This document shows positions 1-8,899 of a stretch of 64,000 bases of DNA, one piece after another (the first letter of the stretch is position 1; each line of letters starts with the position of its first letter). The DNA lies in the NCBI RefSeq assembly GCF_012935715.1, contig NZ_CP052860.1, positions 5,022,001 to 5,086,000 of the forward strand, given 5' to 3'. Position numbers and translations under genes: made by a program. Origin of the DNA: Pseudomonas sp. ADAK13 (GTDB taxonomy: Bacteria > Pseudomonadota > Gammaproteobacteria > Pseudomonadales > Pseudomonadaceae). The notes below the pieces were generated by a model, which ran no database searches, was not told where the DNA came from, and saw nothing but the letters and a program-made list of their open reading frames with translations.

Positions 1-785
1 CAGCGAGTCACTTTGCAAAAGCGGCAAAGTAACCAAAGCGCTCTGCCCCGCCTGTCGGCACCTCGCCTAGGCTCGGTGTTCCCTCACTCCGGCGATGCTC
101 CGCGGGCCGCCGCGATGGGCCATCCTTGGCCCAGCGCGGCTAAACCGGCGTCCTGCCGGTTTACCCGCTCCGCATCACCTGCGTTCGGCCTCGGGCTTAT
201 TGGGGCAGTCAGATCAAGATCAAAAACAAGAGCACAGCGGCCTACAGGCCGGCTTGAGTGGTAGAAGCCAGATCAAAAGCCAAAGCGAAAACCAAATCTG
301 AAACTGATGCAGCTCTGCTTTTCTGTGGGAGCTGGCTTGCCTGCGATGCAGACACCTCGGTTTTTCAGGTACACCGAGGCGATGCCATCGCAGGCAAGCC
401 AGCTCCCACATTTTTGACCGTGCCCGCTCTGGCTTTAGATTTTGATCTTGCCTTTGCTTCACACCACTCAAGCCGGCCTGTAGGCCGCTGTGCTGTTGAT
501 CTGCTTTTGATCTTGATCTTAGGCGCCCCGTTAAACCACGCTGGCCGAACGCAGGTAGTACGGAGCGGGTAAACCGGCAGGACGCCGGTTTAGCCGCGAC
601 GGGGCAGGGACGCCCCGTCGCGGCGGCCCGCGTAGTAATGCCGGAGTGAGGGCACACCGAGCATTAGCGAGGTGCCGAGTGGTGGGGCAAGAGCCTTTTG
701 GTTACTTTTGGGCTCCTTTCAAAAGTGACCCGCTGTAAGAGCGGAACCCATACCAACCGTTACAAAAATAACGGATATGTACACC
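1..785. repeat. Giant near-palindromic repeat, copy 1 (left end cut by the window)
   Basis: About 0.8 kb whose left half is the approximate reverse complement of its right half. The left arm (about 1-290) carries the blocks CTGCCCCGCCTGTCGGCACC and CGGCGTCCTGCCGGTTTACC. The right arm (about 430-785) carries their complements and ends in GTGACCCGCTGTAAGAGCGG followed by GGATATGTACACC. The same element recurs at 41265-42098 and 49550-50368. A smaller inverted repeat sits near the apex. I see no transposase and no believable gene. Short open frames inside it are by-products of the GC-rich arms. The start of this copy lies outside the window. Confidence 0.85.
324..410. repeat. Small inverted repeat nested at the apex of giant repeat copy 1
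   Basis: TGTGGGAGCTGGCTTGCCTG at the left is answered by its reverse complement at the right, leaving a central part of about 40 bases. The same hairpin type stands alone at 30449-30538 and is nested again at 41644-41730. It resembles the widespread small intergenic palindromes of the P. fluorescens group. Confidence 0.8.
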
Positions 786-900
786 CCAGCCCCCCAACCC
801 CCGCATTGCACCCACGCCCCAGAGCCGATAGTCTTGCAAACTGTTACCAACAACCCAATGCCCCAGCACTCCCGGGACCATTGGGTAAAAGGAGAGGTTT

Positions 901-1410
901 GTGAACATCGGACAGTTCGCCTTTCAACGCCAGGTTGAAACTCTATACGTCGACCACAACGGCTGGCTACGCACCGTATTGCGGCGCAAGCTGGGCAACG
1001 CGTTCGACGCCGCCGACCTGGCCCACGACGTCTACCTGCAACTCATGCGCAAGGGCCAACTGCCGCCCACCGGCGAGTCCCGGCGTCATCTCACCCAGAT
1101 CGCCAACGGCCTGGTCATCGACCTCTACCGGCGCCGCCAGATCGAATCCGCCTACCTGCAAGCCCTGGCCCTCTTGCCCGAACCCTCGGCACCGGACGAA
1201 GAAACCCGAGCCCTGGCCATCGAGGCCCTCATCCAAATCGACGCCGCCCTGCACAGCCTGCCACCCAAGGCGCGCCAGGCGCTGTTGCTGTGCAAGCTCG
1301 ACGGCCTGAGCTACCGCGAGATCGCCGCCGAGTTACAGGTCTCCGTCTCGTCGGTGGAAAAATACATCGCCGCCGGCCTGATGGCCTGCTACCAGACCCT
1401 GCACGGCTGA
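901..1410 (+). CDS. ECF RNA polymerase sigma factor, FecI-like
   Basis: A 169-residue extracytoplasmic-function sigma factor, which should direct RNA polymerase to iron-uptake or other cell-surface-signalled promoters. Region 2 is visible around residues 10-80 (DAADLAHDVYLQLMR). Region 4 lies around residues 115-165, with LPPKARQALLLCKLDGLSY followed by a helix-turn-helix (REIAAELQVSVSSVEKYI). The length is typical of FecI/PvdS-type factors. The start is GTG with AAAAGGAG at 887-894, six bases upstream. A FecR-like gene follows after 9 bases, the usual sigma/anti-sigma pairing, so activity is probably held in check by that protein. No TonB-dependent receptor follows. Two ABC transporters occupy that place. 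Confidence 0.93.
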   Translation: MNIGQFAFQRQVETLYVDHNGWLRTVLRRKLGNAFDAADLAHDVYLQLMRKGQLPPTGESRRHLTQIANGLVIDLYRRRQIESAYLQALALLPEPSAPDEETRALAIEALIQIDAALHSLPPKARQALLLCKLDGLSYREIAAELQVSVSSVEKYIAAGLMACYQTLHG

Positions 1411-1419
1411 CCCGCCGCG

Positions 1420-2376
1420 ATGTCGACCGAGCAGCCCATCTCCCCGGATATCATCGAACGCGCCACCGCCTGGATGGCGCGCCTGTGGGCCGATGACGCG
1501 AGTGAGGCGGACCACGCCAACTGCCTGAGCTGGCGTGCCGAACACCCCCATCACGAACTGGCCTGGACACGCCTGCTGGGCTTCGAGCAAAAACTTCACA
1601 GCGTGCCCGCCTCGGTAGCCAAACACAGCCTGGCCGAACCCGACGCCCCTGACGCCCTCAATCGTCGGAGCACCCTGCGGTTGCTCGGCCTGCTGGTCGC
1701 GGCGGGTGGCCTTACCTACGGCGTGCGCCGCACCGACGCCTGGCAACTGGCAAGCGCCGGCCATAGCACGGCCACTGGCGAAGTTCGCGAAGTCGCATTG
1801 CCCGACGGCACCCGCGTGGTGCTGGCGTCCGCCTCGGCGATTGACGTGCAGTTCGACGACCATCAGCGCCTGGTGCTGCTGCGGGCCGGCGAGGTGTTCA
1901 TCACTACCGCGCCGTCACCCCGGCCGTTTCGGGTACAGACGCGCCAGGGCCTGCTTCAGGCCCTGGGCACACGTTTCAGCGTGCGCCAATGCGATGACAG
2001 CTGCCAGGTGGCGGTGCTGGAGGGCGCCGTGCACGTCCAGCCCGCGCACGGTGCCGGTGTGCGGGTTGAGGCCGGCCAGGGCACGACGATCTCCAGAGAC
2101 CAGGTACACCCCGTCACGCAGGTGACTGACCGCAACGTCGCCTGGGTCAAGGGCCTGCTGGTGGCCGACGCTACGCGGCTTGATGAACTGGTCGCCGAGC
2201 TGGCGCGCTATCGCCCCGGTGTACTGCGTTGCGCGCCGGAGGTGGCAATGCTGCGGGTCAGCGGGGTGTTGCACCTGGACAATACCGACCTGGCGCTGGA
2301 CAACCTCGCCGCCGCGTTGCCGATACGCGTGGTGCGGCGGACGCGCTACTGGGTGACCGTCAGCGCCCCTGCCTGA
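1420..2376 (+). CDS. FecR-like transmembrane sigma regulator
   Basis: 318 residues. The N-terminal part (about residues 8-55, AAxWxxRLW-like, with LSWRAEHPHHELAWTRL) matches the cytoplasmic DUF4880 domain that binds the partner sigma factor. A single hydrophobic segment lies at about residues 87-105 (LRLLGLLVAAGGLTYGV). The periplasmic FecR domain follows (EVREVALPDGTRVVLASAS, then RAGEVFITTAP). The C-terminal region of about 80 residues would contact a receptor's signalling domain. It lies just downstream of the sigma gene and very likely controls it. The partner receptor is not in this window, so the inducing signal is unknown. Confidence 0.92.
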   Translation: MSTEQPISPDIIERATAWMARLWADDASEADHANCLSWRAEHPHHELAWTRLLGFEQKLHSVPASVAKHSLAEPDAPDALNRRSTLRLLGLLVAAGGLTYGVRRTDAWQLASAGHSTATGEVREVALPDGTRVVLASASAIDVQFDDHQRLVLLRAGEVFITTAPSPRPFRVQTRQGLLQALGTRFSVRQCDDSCQVAVLEGAVHVQPAHGAGVRVEAGQGTTISRDQVHPVTQVTDRNVAWVKGLLVADATRLDELVAELARYRPGVLRCAPEVAMLRVSGVLHLDNTDLALDNLAAALPIRVVRRTRYWVTVSAPA

Positions 2377-2467
2377 ATATTTTTTGCCTGTTCGATTGAG
2401 GGTTTTGGCCGCTCGTTCGGAAGACAAGGTAAGGGCGAGCACAGGCTCATTCAGTCAGGGAGACTTC

Positions 2468-4261
2468 ATGAGTAACAAGGACAGGGCTGCGGCCAAACCC
2501 GGGGGGCGGGGCGCGGTCTCGCAGGTGTTGAGGCCGGTACGCGGGCGATTGGTCGCTGCGGCGCTGCTGGCCGGTGTGGGTAACATGCTGACGCTGGTGC
2601 CGCTGGGCGGGATTGTGCATATCGCGAGGATCGCCCTCGGAGGGCCGTCGATGGCCCAGGCCTCGAGCGAGGTGTGGTTGACGATCGGCGTCAGCCTGGC
2701 GAGCCTGTTCACGGGCATGCTGCTGCTGACGCTTGCCGAGACCATTGCGCACCTGGCCGACAATCACCTCACTCGCCACCTGCGGCTGGCGATCGCCCGG
2801 CGACTGAGCCAAGTGCCGCTGGGCTGGTTCACCGAGCGGGCGTCCGGCGAGGTCAAGCAGGCGATGCAGGACGATATCGGCATCCTGCATGGCCTCACGG
2901 CGCATTTCTACACCACCGTGGGCCGTTGCGCCGGGGCCGTGCTGCTGTCGACGGTCTATCTGTTCACGGTGGACTGGCGCATGGCGCTGGTCTCGCTGCT
3001 GCCGTTTCCGGGGTTTTTCCTGTTTTTTGCCCGGGCGATGAACGCCAGCGGCAGCCACATGCAGGCCTTTGTCGAGCGCATGACCCGGGTCAATAACGCG
3101 GTGGTCGAGTTCGTCAACGGCATTCCCGTGGTCAAGGCTTTCGGCGCCACCGGCAAGGCCCATGCGGGTTACCGGGAGGCAGTGGATGATTTCAGCGAAG
3201 CCTTTGTTGCGTTCACCCGGCCGCTGGTAGGGACGATGGCCAACGCCAACGCGATGATCGCCCCGGTGACGGTGCTCGCGGTGGTGCTGACGTTCGGCAT
3301 GCTGTTTGTCAGCCTTGGCTGGATCAGCGCCGTGGAGGTGCTGCCGTTTGCCCTGGTTGCGCCGGGCATTTGCGCGCCGCTGATGCTGCTGAGTTACATC
3401 GCTCACGATCTGGACAACGCCGCCGGTGCTGCCCAGCGTGTGCAGGCACTGCTGGCAACGCCGGTACTGGCGCAGGTGGAACCGGGTTCCGAGCGGCTAC
3501 CCAAGGACGCCGAGGTGCGTGTCGAAAACCTCGGCTATGCCTACCACCCACAGAACCCGGTACTTTCCGACATCAGCTTTACCCTCAAGCCCGGCACGGT
3601 GACGGCCATTGTCGGGGCCTCGGGTTCGGGCAAGTCGACCCTGGCGCGCCTGTTGCTGCGCTTTTTCGACCCGACCGAAGGGCGTATCACCCTGGGGGGC
3701 GTCGACCTGCGGCAGGTCGAGGCCTCGCAGCTCTACAGCCTGATCGGTTTTGTGCTGCAAGAGGTGCGGCTGGTCCACGCCAGCGTGGCCGAGAACATCG
3801 CCCTCGGCCGGCCCAGCGCCAGCCAGAAGGAAATCGAGGCGGCCGCGCGGGCGGCGAATATTCATGAGTGCATCATCGGTTTGCCCCGGGGCTACGCCTC
3901 GGTGATCGGCGAGGACGCGCAACTGTCCGGTGGCGAGCAGCAGCGCATCAGCATCGCCCGCGCCGTATTGCTGGCGCCGCCGGTGCTGGTGCTGGATGAG
4001 CCCACGGCCGCCGCCGATGCGGGGAACGAGGTCGCGATCCAGGAGGCGCTGTCACGCTTTGCCCAGGGCCGCACGCTGCTGGTGATCGCCCATCGCCTCG
4101 ATACCGTGATGCACGCCGACCACATCATCGTGCTGGAAAACGGCCGCATCGTTGAACAGGGCACCCACCCTCGACTGATCGCGCAGGAGGGCCGCTACGC
4201 GCGCCTGTGGGCGTTGGGCGGTTACAAACAGACCCGGGAACAGGCGCTGCCGACATGCTGA
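2468..4261 (+). CDS. ABC transporter half-unit, exporter fold (YbtP/IrtA-like), membrane plus ATPase
   Basis: 597 residues from ATG 2468, which has CAGGGAGA upstream. The frame also reads from 2384, but that start has no good ribosome site. A six-helix membrane domain fills about residues 25-320. The ATPase domain has Walker A GASGSGKST, signature LSGGEQQ, Walker B VLVLDEPTAAAD and the H-loop IAHRL. The gene overlaps the next ABC half-unit, so the two probably form a heterodimer. Fused exporter-type pairs beside iron regulators include YbtPQ and IrtAB, which despite their fold take up ferric siderophores. The link with the preceding FecI/FecR pair suggests iron or siderophore handling. Siderophore export or peptide export cannot be ruled out. 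Confidence 0.88.
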   Translation: MSNKDRAAAKPGGRGAVSQVLRPVRGRLVAAALLAGVGNMLTLVPLGGIVHIARIALGGPSMAQASSEVWLTIGVSLASLFTGMLLLTLAETIAHLADNHLTRHLRLAIARRLSQVPLGWFTERASGEVKQAMQDDIGILHGLTAHFYTTVGRCAGAVLLSTVYLFTVDWRMALVSLLPFPGFFLFFARAMNASGSHMQAFVERMTRVNNAVVEFVNGIPVVKAFGATGKAHAGYREAVDDFSEAFVAFTRPLVGTMANANAMIAPVTVLAVVLTFGMLFVSLGWISAVEVLPFALVAPGICAPLMLLSYIAHDLDNAAGAAQRVQALLATPVLAQVEPGSERLPKDAEVRVENLGYAYHPQNPVLSDISFTLKPGTVTAIVGASGSGKSTLARLLLRFFDPTEGRITLGGVDLRQVEASQLYSLIGFVLQEVRLVHASVAENIALGRPSASQKEIEAAARAANIHECIIGLPRGYASVIGEDAQLSGGEQQRISIARAVLLAPPVLVLDEPTAAADAGNEVAIQEALSRFAQGRTLLVIAHRLDTVMHADHIIVLENGRIVEQGTHPRLIAQEGRYARLWALGGYKQTREQALPTC

Positions 4262-5994
4262 AAACCTTTATCGAACTGCTGGGCGACGAGGGCCCGGTGT
4301 TCCGTCGTTACGTTGGTAAGGTGGTGTTCTACGGCGCGCTGTGCGGGCTGACCCTCGCCGCGCTGGTGCCGGTGCTGACCGATATGCTCAACGGTGACCT
4401 TGCCGAGGCCGCGTTGTGGCTGGTGGTGTTCCTCGCCGCGGTGGTCACGTGTTGGGCCACCCGCCGGGAAGTCGAGAAGGCCGGCGTGGCGGTCGGCGTA
4501 GCGGTGCTGCAAGGCGGGCGTCAGCGCATCGGCGACCACGTGGCCAGCTTGCCTGTCGGCTGGTTTACCCCCGATAACACGGCGCGGCTCAACCAGGTGG
4601 TGACCCAAGGCATGATGGCCGTGGCCCAGCTTCCCGCCCATGTCTTTACCCCGGTGCTCAGCGGCGTGGTGACGCCGTTGGTGCTGGTGCTGGCGTTGTG
4701 TGTGCTGCACTGGAAGCTGGGATTGATCGCGGTGTTGGCGCTGCCGATTCTCGGCGCAGCGTTTTGGTTCAGCGCGCGGCTGGGCCGGCGTGCCGACCGG
4801 GCGTTCCAACGCAGCTCGGCGCAGACCAGCCAGCGCATGCTGGAATTCGCCCAGTCGCAGTCGGTGTTGCGCGCATTCAGTGGCAGCGGCAGTGCGGTGT
4901 TCCTGCAACGGGCGATTGAACAGCAACACGCAACCGGGGCGCGCCTGATCCTGCTGTCCGCGACGTCGGTGCTGCTGAATATGTGGCTGGTGCAAGGGGT
5001 GTTTGCGGCCTTGTTGATCACTGCCGCATTGTGGCTTGACGCCTACCTGGGGAACGCCTTGCACGTGGGCTCGGTGATTGCGGTGATGGTGTCGCTGTTG
5101 CTGGTCAGCCGCTTCATTGACCCGCTGCTGGAGGTGGCCGGCTATGGCGAGACCCTGCGCAGCGCCGCGGTGCAGCTTGAGGCGGTACGGGAGATCCTGG
5201 CCGCATCACCGCTGCAGGAACCGGGCGCGCCGCACTCTCCACGGGACGCCTCGGTGGAATTGTTCGACGTCAGCTTCCGCCACCCGGGCGGTCCTCGGGA
5301 CGTGCTGCGCGGGGTAAACCTGCGGATAGAGCCTGGCAGCATGACCGCACTGGTGGGCGCTTCGGGCTCCGGCAAGACCGCGCTGCTGCGGCTGGTCGCG
5401 CGGTTTTTCGAAGTCAGCCAAGGGCAAGTATGTGTGGGGGGCGTTGACGTGCGGCAGATGTCCGGCGAACAACTCAACGCGCAGATCAGCCAGATTTTCC
5501 AGGACACGTACCTGTTCCAGGGCAGTGTCGCCGACAACATTCGCCTCGGCAAACCCGACGCCAGCGATGCGCAAGTGCTGGAGGCCGCGCGGCAGGCCGG
5601 TGTGCAGTCGATTATCGAGCGCCTGCCCATGGGGCTTTCCACCCGTGTCGGCGAGGGCGGGGCGCGCCTGTCCGGCGGCGAGCGCCAGCGCATCGCGATC
5701 GCCCGTGCGCTGATCAAGGGCGCGCCGATCCTGCTGGTGGACGAAGCCACGGCGGCACTGGACGCCGAGAACCAGGCGGTGATCGCCGACACCCTGGCAC
5801 GCTTGCGCGGCACGTGCACGTTGATCGTGATTGCGCATCAGTTGTCGACAGTGGTGATGGCTGACCAGATTGTGGTGCTGGATGAAGGGCGGGTGGTAGA
5901 GCAGGGCACGCCTGAACAGTTGACGGCGCGACAGGGGCGCTATGCCCGGTTCCTCGCGCAGCGGCGAGCGTCGAAGGGCTGGCGTATTGCCTAG
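4255..5994 (+). CDS. ABC transporter half-unit, exporter fold (YbtQ/IrtB-like), membrane plus ATPase
   Basis: 579 residues from ATG 4255, which overlaps the stop of the preceding gene by seven bases and indicates translational coupling. A GTG start at 4207 is possible but would lie deep in the upstream gene. Membrane segments occupy about residues 20-310. The ATPase domain shows Walker A GASGSGKT, signature LSGGERQ, Walker B ILLVDEATAALD and the H-loop IAHQL. Both halves of the pair keep canonical catalytic motifs, so both ATP sites look active. It is the last gene of the sigma-FecR-ABC-ABC run and is followed by a strong hairpin at 5996-6018. Confidence 0.88.
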   Translation: MLKTFIELLGDEGPVFRRYVGKVVFYGALCGLTLAALVPVLTDMLNGDLAEAALWLVVFLAAVVTCWATRREVEKAGVAVGVAVLQGGRQRIGDHVASLPVGWFTPDNTARLNQVVTQGMMAVAQLPAHVFTPVLSGVVTPLVLVLALCVLHWKLGLIAVLALPILGAAFWFSARLGRRADRAFQRSSAQTSQRMLEFAQSQSVLRAFSGSGSAVFLQRAIEQQHATGARLILLSATSVLLNMWLVQGVFAALLITAALWLDAYLGNALHVGSVIAVMVSLLLVSRFIDPLLEVAGYGETLRSAAVQLEAVREILAASPLQEPGAPHSPRDASVELFDVSFRHPGGPRDVLRGVNLRIEPGSMTALVGASGSGKTALLRLVARFFEVSQGQVCVGGVDVRQMSGEQLNAQISQIFQDTYLFQGSVADNIRLGKPDASDAQVLEAARQAGVQSIIERLPMGLSTRVGEGGARLSGGERQRIAIARALIKGAPILLVDEATAALDAENQAVIADTLARLRGTCTLIVIAHQLSTVVMADQIVVLDEGRVVEQGTPEQLTARQGRYARFLAQRRASKGWRIA

Positions 5995-5995
5995 T

Positions 5996-6018
5996 GGACC
6001 CGCCAGGACGGCGGGTCC
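5996..6018. terminator. Bidirectional hairpin between convergent genes
   Basis: GGACCCGCC and GGCGGGTCC form a perfect nine-base stem with a five-base loop. It lies between the end of the ABC pair and the end of the converging dipeptidase gene. No T-tract follows on either strand, so termination strength is uncertain. Confidence 0.55.
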
Positions 6019-6029
6019 GACGGGGAGGG

Positions 6030-7769
6030 TCAAAGCTTCGGAAGTTGCCCGATGCGGCCCATCATTTCAGTGACAATCTGCAGGTCCAGCAGGAACTGGT
6101 CGACGGTCTTGAACTCGTTGTCGGTATGGCCGGTGTACTTGACCTCCGGCCGCGCCAGGCCGAACTGCACGCCATTCGGTAACTCATGCACCGAGGTCGC
6201 GCCGGCCGATGTGCCGTACTTGTGCTCCATGCCCAGGTTTTCGCTGGCCACCGCCAACAGTGCCTTGACCCACTCGCCCTCAGGGTTGCGGTACATCGGT
6301 TCGGCGATGGAGTAGTCGAAGCTCACGGCCACGTGGTTCTTCTGGGTCCAGGCGGCCAGCTTGTCAGCGATTTCAGCCTTGAGCGCTTCCGGCGACTTAC
6401 CCTTCGGCACGCGCAGGTTGACGGCCAGTTTGAAGGTGTTGTCATCCTCGCCCACATAGGTCAACGACGTGGTCAGCGGCCCCATGAACGCATCGGAGAA
6501 ACCCACGCCCAGCTTGCCGCCCAGGTAATCCAGGCCCCAGTTATTGGCGGCATAATGCGCCGCGTCGGTGAACTGGTTGTGCTTGAGCGCCACCTTGCCG
6601 TCGAGGCTATTGAGGAAGTCGAGCACCCTGGCCACCGGGTTCACCCCGGACTCCGGCTCGGAGGAGTGGGCGGACACGCCGGTGACGGTCAACTGAACGT
6701 CTTTGCCGACCACCTTGGCCGCCACTTCGAAGTCGCCGCCATTGCGCTTGGCGTACTCGCTGCCGGCCTTTTGCAGGCTGGCGGCCAGTTCGGCGGGCTT
6801 GTCAGTGAGCAATGTCACCACCGACGCCGAAGGAATCTGATTGGTGGCCTTGCCGCCGGTCATCGAGATGATTTCTGCGCCTTTGCCTTCAGCCTTGCGC
6901 TTGGGAAACTTGGCCATGACCGTGCCGTAGCCTTTCTCGGCGATCACCACCGGGTAGCCGCCATCCAGCGCCAGGTTGTAGTTAGGCGTTGGGTTGTGTT
7001 CGAAATAGTACGGGATCGCGTCGCCGGAGGTTTCCTCGGTGGTGTCCACCAGCAGCTTGAAGTTGCGCGCCAGGGGCAGCTTCTCTTCCTTGATCACCTT
7101 CATCGCGTACATCGCCACCACGATGCCGTTCTTGTCATCCTCTGTGCCACGGCCATACATGCGGTCGCCGATCAGCGTGACCTTGAACGGATCGAGCTTG
7201 GTGCCATCTTTCAGCACCCAGTTTTCCGGGGTTACCGGCACCACGTCGGCGTGGGCGTGGATGCCGACGACTTCATCGCCGCTGCCTTCCAGGGAAATCT
7301 CGTAGACACGGTTGTCGATGTTGCGGAAGTTCAGGTTGAACGACTCGGCCAGGCTTTTGATCTTGGCGGCGATCTTGGTGAACTCGGGGTTGTCATGCTG
7401 GGCTACGCCGGCCACCTGGAAGGTCGGAATCTCCACCAGCTCGCGCAGGGTTTCGGTGGCGGCGGCGCCGTACTTCACCCGCGCATAGAGGCCCAGCAGG
7501 CGATGGATTTCGTTCTGCTGGTCGGCGGTCAGGTTCTTGTTGTCGAGGAAGGCACTGATGGCCGGGCCGAGGTTGTCGCTCTTGGCCACGTCGCTCTTGG
7601 CCAGGCTGGCGAGGAACTGCCGGAAATCCTTGACCGAAGCATCGCTGAAGGTCTTCAGGATGATCGCGTTCTGTTGTGGCGTGAGGTTGGCTTGAGCCTG
7701 GGTGGTAAACACCGAAAGACTGGCGGCCATCAGGGTGGCTACGGCCAGTTGCTTGAGGGAAAAGTCCAT
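6030..7769 (-). CDS. Exported M20 family dipeptidase/metallopeptidase
   Basis: 579 residues from ATG 7769. The longer frame adds an unlikely 26-residue leader. Residues 1-27 form a Sec signal peptide ending TTQAQA, so the enzyme should act in the periplasm or outside the cell. The M20 metal-binding motifs are present: HAHADVVPV, then GRGTEDDKNG, then DTTEETSG. The dimerisation/substrate histidine appears in TGVSAHSSEPESG. It most resembles PepV/Xaa-His-type dipeptidases, which cut short peptides with one or two zinc ions. Most relatives are cytoplasmic, so the signal peptide is a feature of this subgroup. It converges on the ABC pair and stands alone as a transcription unit. Confidence 0.9.
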   Translation of the reverse strand: MDFSLKQLAVATLMAASLSVFTTQAQANLTPQQNAIILKTFSDASVKDFRQFLASLAKSDVAKSDNLGPAISAFLDNKNLTADQQNEIHRLLGLYARVKYGAAATETLRELVEIPTFQVAGVAQHDNPEFTKIAAKIKSLAESFNLNFRNIDNRVYEISLEGSGDEVVGIHAHADVVPVTPENWVLKDGTKLDPFKVTLIGDRMYGRGTEDDKNGIVVAMYAMKVIKEEKLPLARNFKLLVDTTEETSGDAIPYYFEHNPTPNYNLALDGGYPVVIAEKGYGTVMAKFPKRKAEGKGAEIISMTGGKATNQIPSASVVTLLTDKPAELAASLQKAGSEYAKRNGGDFEVAAKVVGKDVQLTVTGVSAHSSEPESGVNPVARVLDFLNSLDGKVALKHNQFTDAAHYAANNWGLDYLGGKLGVGFSDAFMGPLTTSLTYVGEDDNTFKLAVNLRVPKGKSPEALKAEIADKLAAWTQKNHVAVSFDYSIAEPMYRNPEGEWVKALLAVASENLGMEHKYGTSAGATSVHELPNGVQFGLARPEVKYTGHTDNEFKTVDQFLLDLQIVTEMMGRIGQLPKL

Positions 7770-7974
7770 TGCTGAGGGCATTCCTTTGCAGGGAGTGAGT
7801 GAGAAATGTCTGATCGAAAGGTCAGAAACAATTTCACACACTACCATCGGGAGGTTGGGGTAGGGGAGTGCTTGAGTAGGAAATTTCCCAGAGAAATGCG
7901 CGGCGCCCCACAGAGCAGGAAGCTCCGGTATGGTTCTCTGCTTGGGGTGTTATTTGTGAAAAGGAGTGATGTTG

Positions 7975-8892
7975 ATGAAGCTTTCAGACCGTTACCGCGG
8001 CAGCCTGCTTGGCCTGGCGTGTGGTGATGCGGTAGGGACCACCGTTGAGTTCATGCGCCGTGGTTCGTTTGCTCCGGTTACCGATATGGTCGGTGGCGGC
8101 CCCTTCCAGCTTTTGCCGGGCCAGTGGACGGATGACACGTCCATGGCGCTGTGTCTGGCCGAAAGCCTGCTGCGCAAGAATGGTTTTGACGCTGCCGATC
8201 AGATGGGGCGTTATCTGAACTGGTGGAAGTGGGGCTATCTGAGCTCGACGGGGGAGTGTTTCGATATTGGTACGACGGTTCGTGATGCATTGGCGGAGTA
8301 TCAGCTCAGCGGTGACCCGTTCGCAGGCTCTACGGACCCATACTCGGCGGGTAACGGGTCGATGATGCGCCTGGCTCCGCTGGTGCTGTTCTATTTTCCT
8401 GATGCCGAGCGGCTGAGTGAGTTCACCGTCGACAGTTCTCGCACTACCCATGGCGCGTTGGAGGCGATTGAGTGCTGCCTGGTATTGGCGGAGTGTATTG
8501 CGAACGCGCTGCGCGGAGATCCGAAAGCGCAGGTAGTGAAGGTGGACTATCTGAAGTTAAGCCAACCCAAAGTTGCCGACATTGCCAGCGGCCACTACCT
8601 CGATAAGGCGCGCAGCGACATCGTTGGTTCGGGTTACGCAGTGGCTTCGCTTGAGGCGGCGCTGTGGTGTTTTCATCACACCGACAGCTTTGCCGAAGCC
8701 GTTTTGGTCGCGACAAACCTGGGCGATGACGCCGACACCACTGCGGCAATCGTGGGGCAGTTGGCTGGCGCGTATTACGGTGTGCAAAGCATTCCGGCCG
8801 AGTGGTTGGACAAGTTGTGGCAGCGTGAAGATATTCAGGAAACTGCCGACGCGTTGTTTCAGGCTGCACAAACCCAGGCTGCCGCATTTTAG
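7975..8892 (+). CDS. ADP-ribosylglycohydrolase family protein (DraG/ARH-like)
   Basis: 305 residues from ATG 7975, eight bases after AAGGAG (7961-7966). The in-frame GTG 7966 and ATG 7969 are too close to that site. The metal-binding motifs of the ARH fold are all visible: GLACGDAVG at the N terminus, WTDDTSMALCLAESL at about residues 45-60, and GDDADTTAAIVGQLAGAYYG near the C terminus. Members hydrolyse the bond between ADP-ribose and protein, small molecules or nucleic acid. The gene ends eight bases from the end of the converging rtcR. The context raises the possibility of a role in removing ADP-ribose from nucleic acid ends or repair proteins, but that is inference. The natural substrate is unknown. 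Confidence 0.9.
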   Translation: MKLSDRYRGSLLGLACGDAVGTTVEFMRRGSFAPVTDMVGGGPFQLLPGQWTDDTSMALCLAESLLRKNGFDAADQMGRYLNWWKWGYLSSTGECFDIGTTVRDALAEYQLSGDPFAGSTDPYSAGNGSMMRLAPLVLFYFPDAERLSEFTVDSSRTTHGALEAIECCLVLAECIANALRGDPKAQVVKVDYLKLSQPKVADIASGHYLDKARSDIVGSGYAVASLEAALWCFHHTDSFAEAVLVATNLGDDADTTAAIVGQLAGAYYGVQSIPAEWLDKLWQREDIQETADALFQAAQTQAAAF

Positions 8893-8899
8893 ATATCCA

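Noticed and set aside
13..657. Several short open frames in the giant repeats (also in 41327-42003 and 49526-50476)
   Set aside because: They recur in every copy on both strands because the arms are self-complementary. Low-complexity Arg/Pro/Ala proteins without ribosome sites.
6186..7775. 529-codon open frame on the plus strand
   Set aside because: It is the mirror of the M20 dipeptidase gene, which has a signal peptide and all metal motifs.
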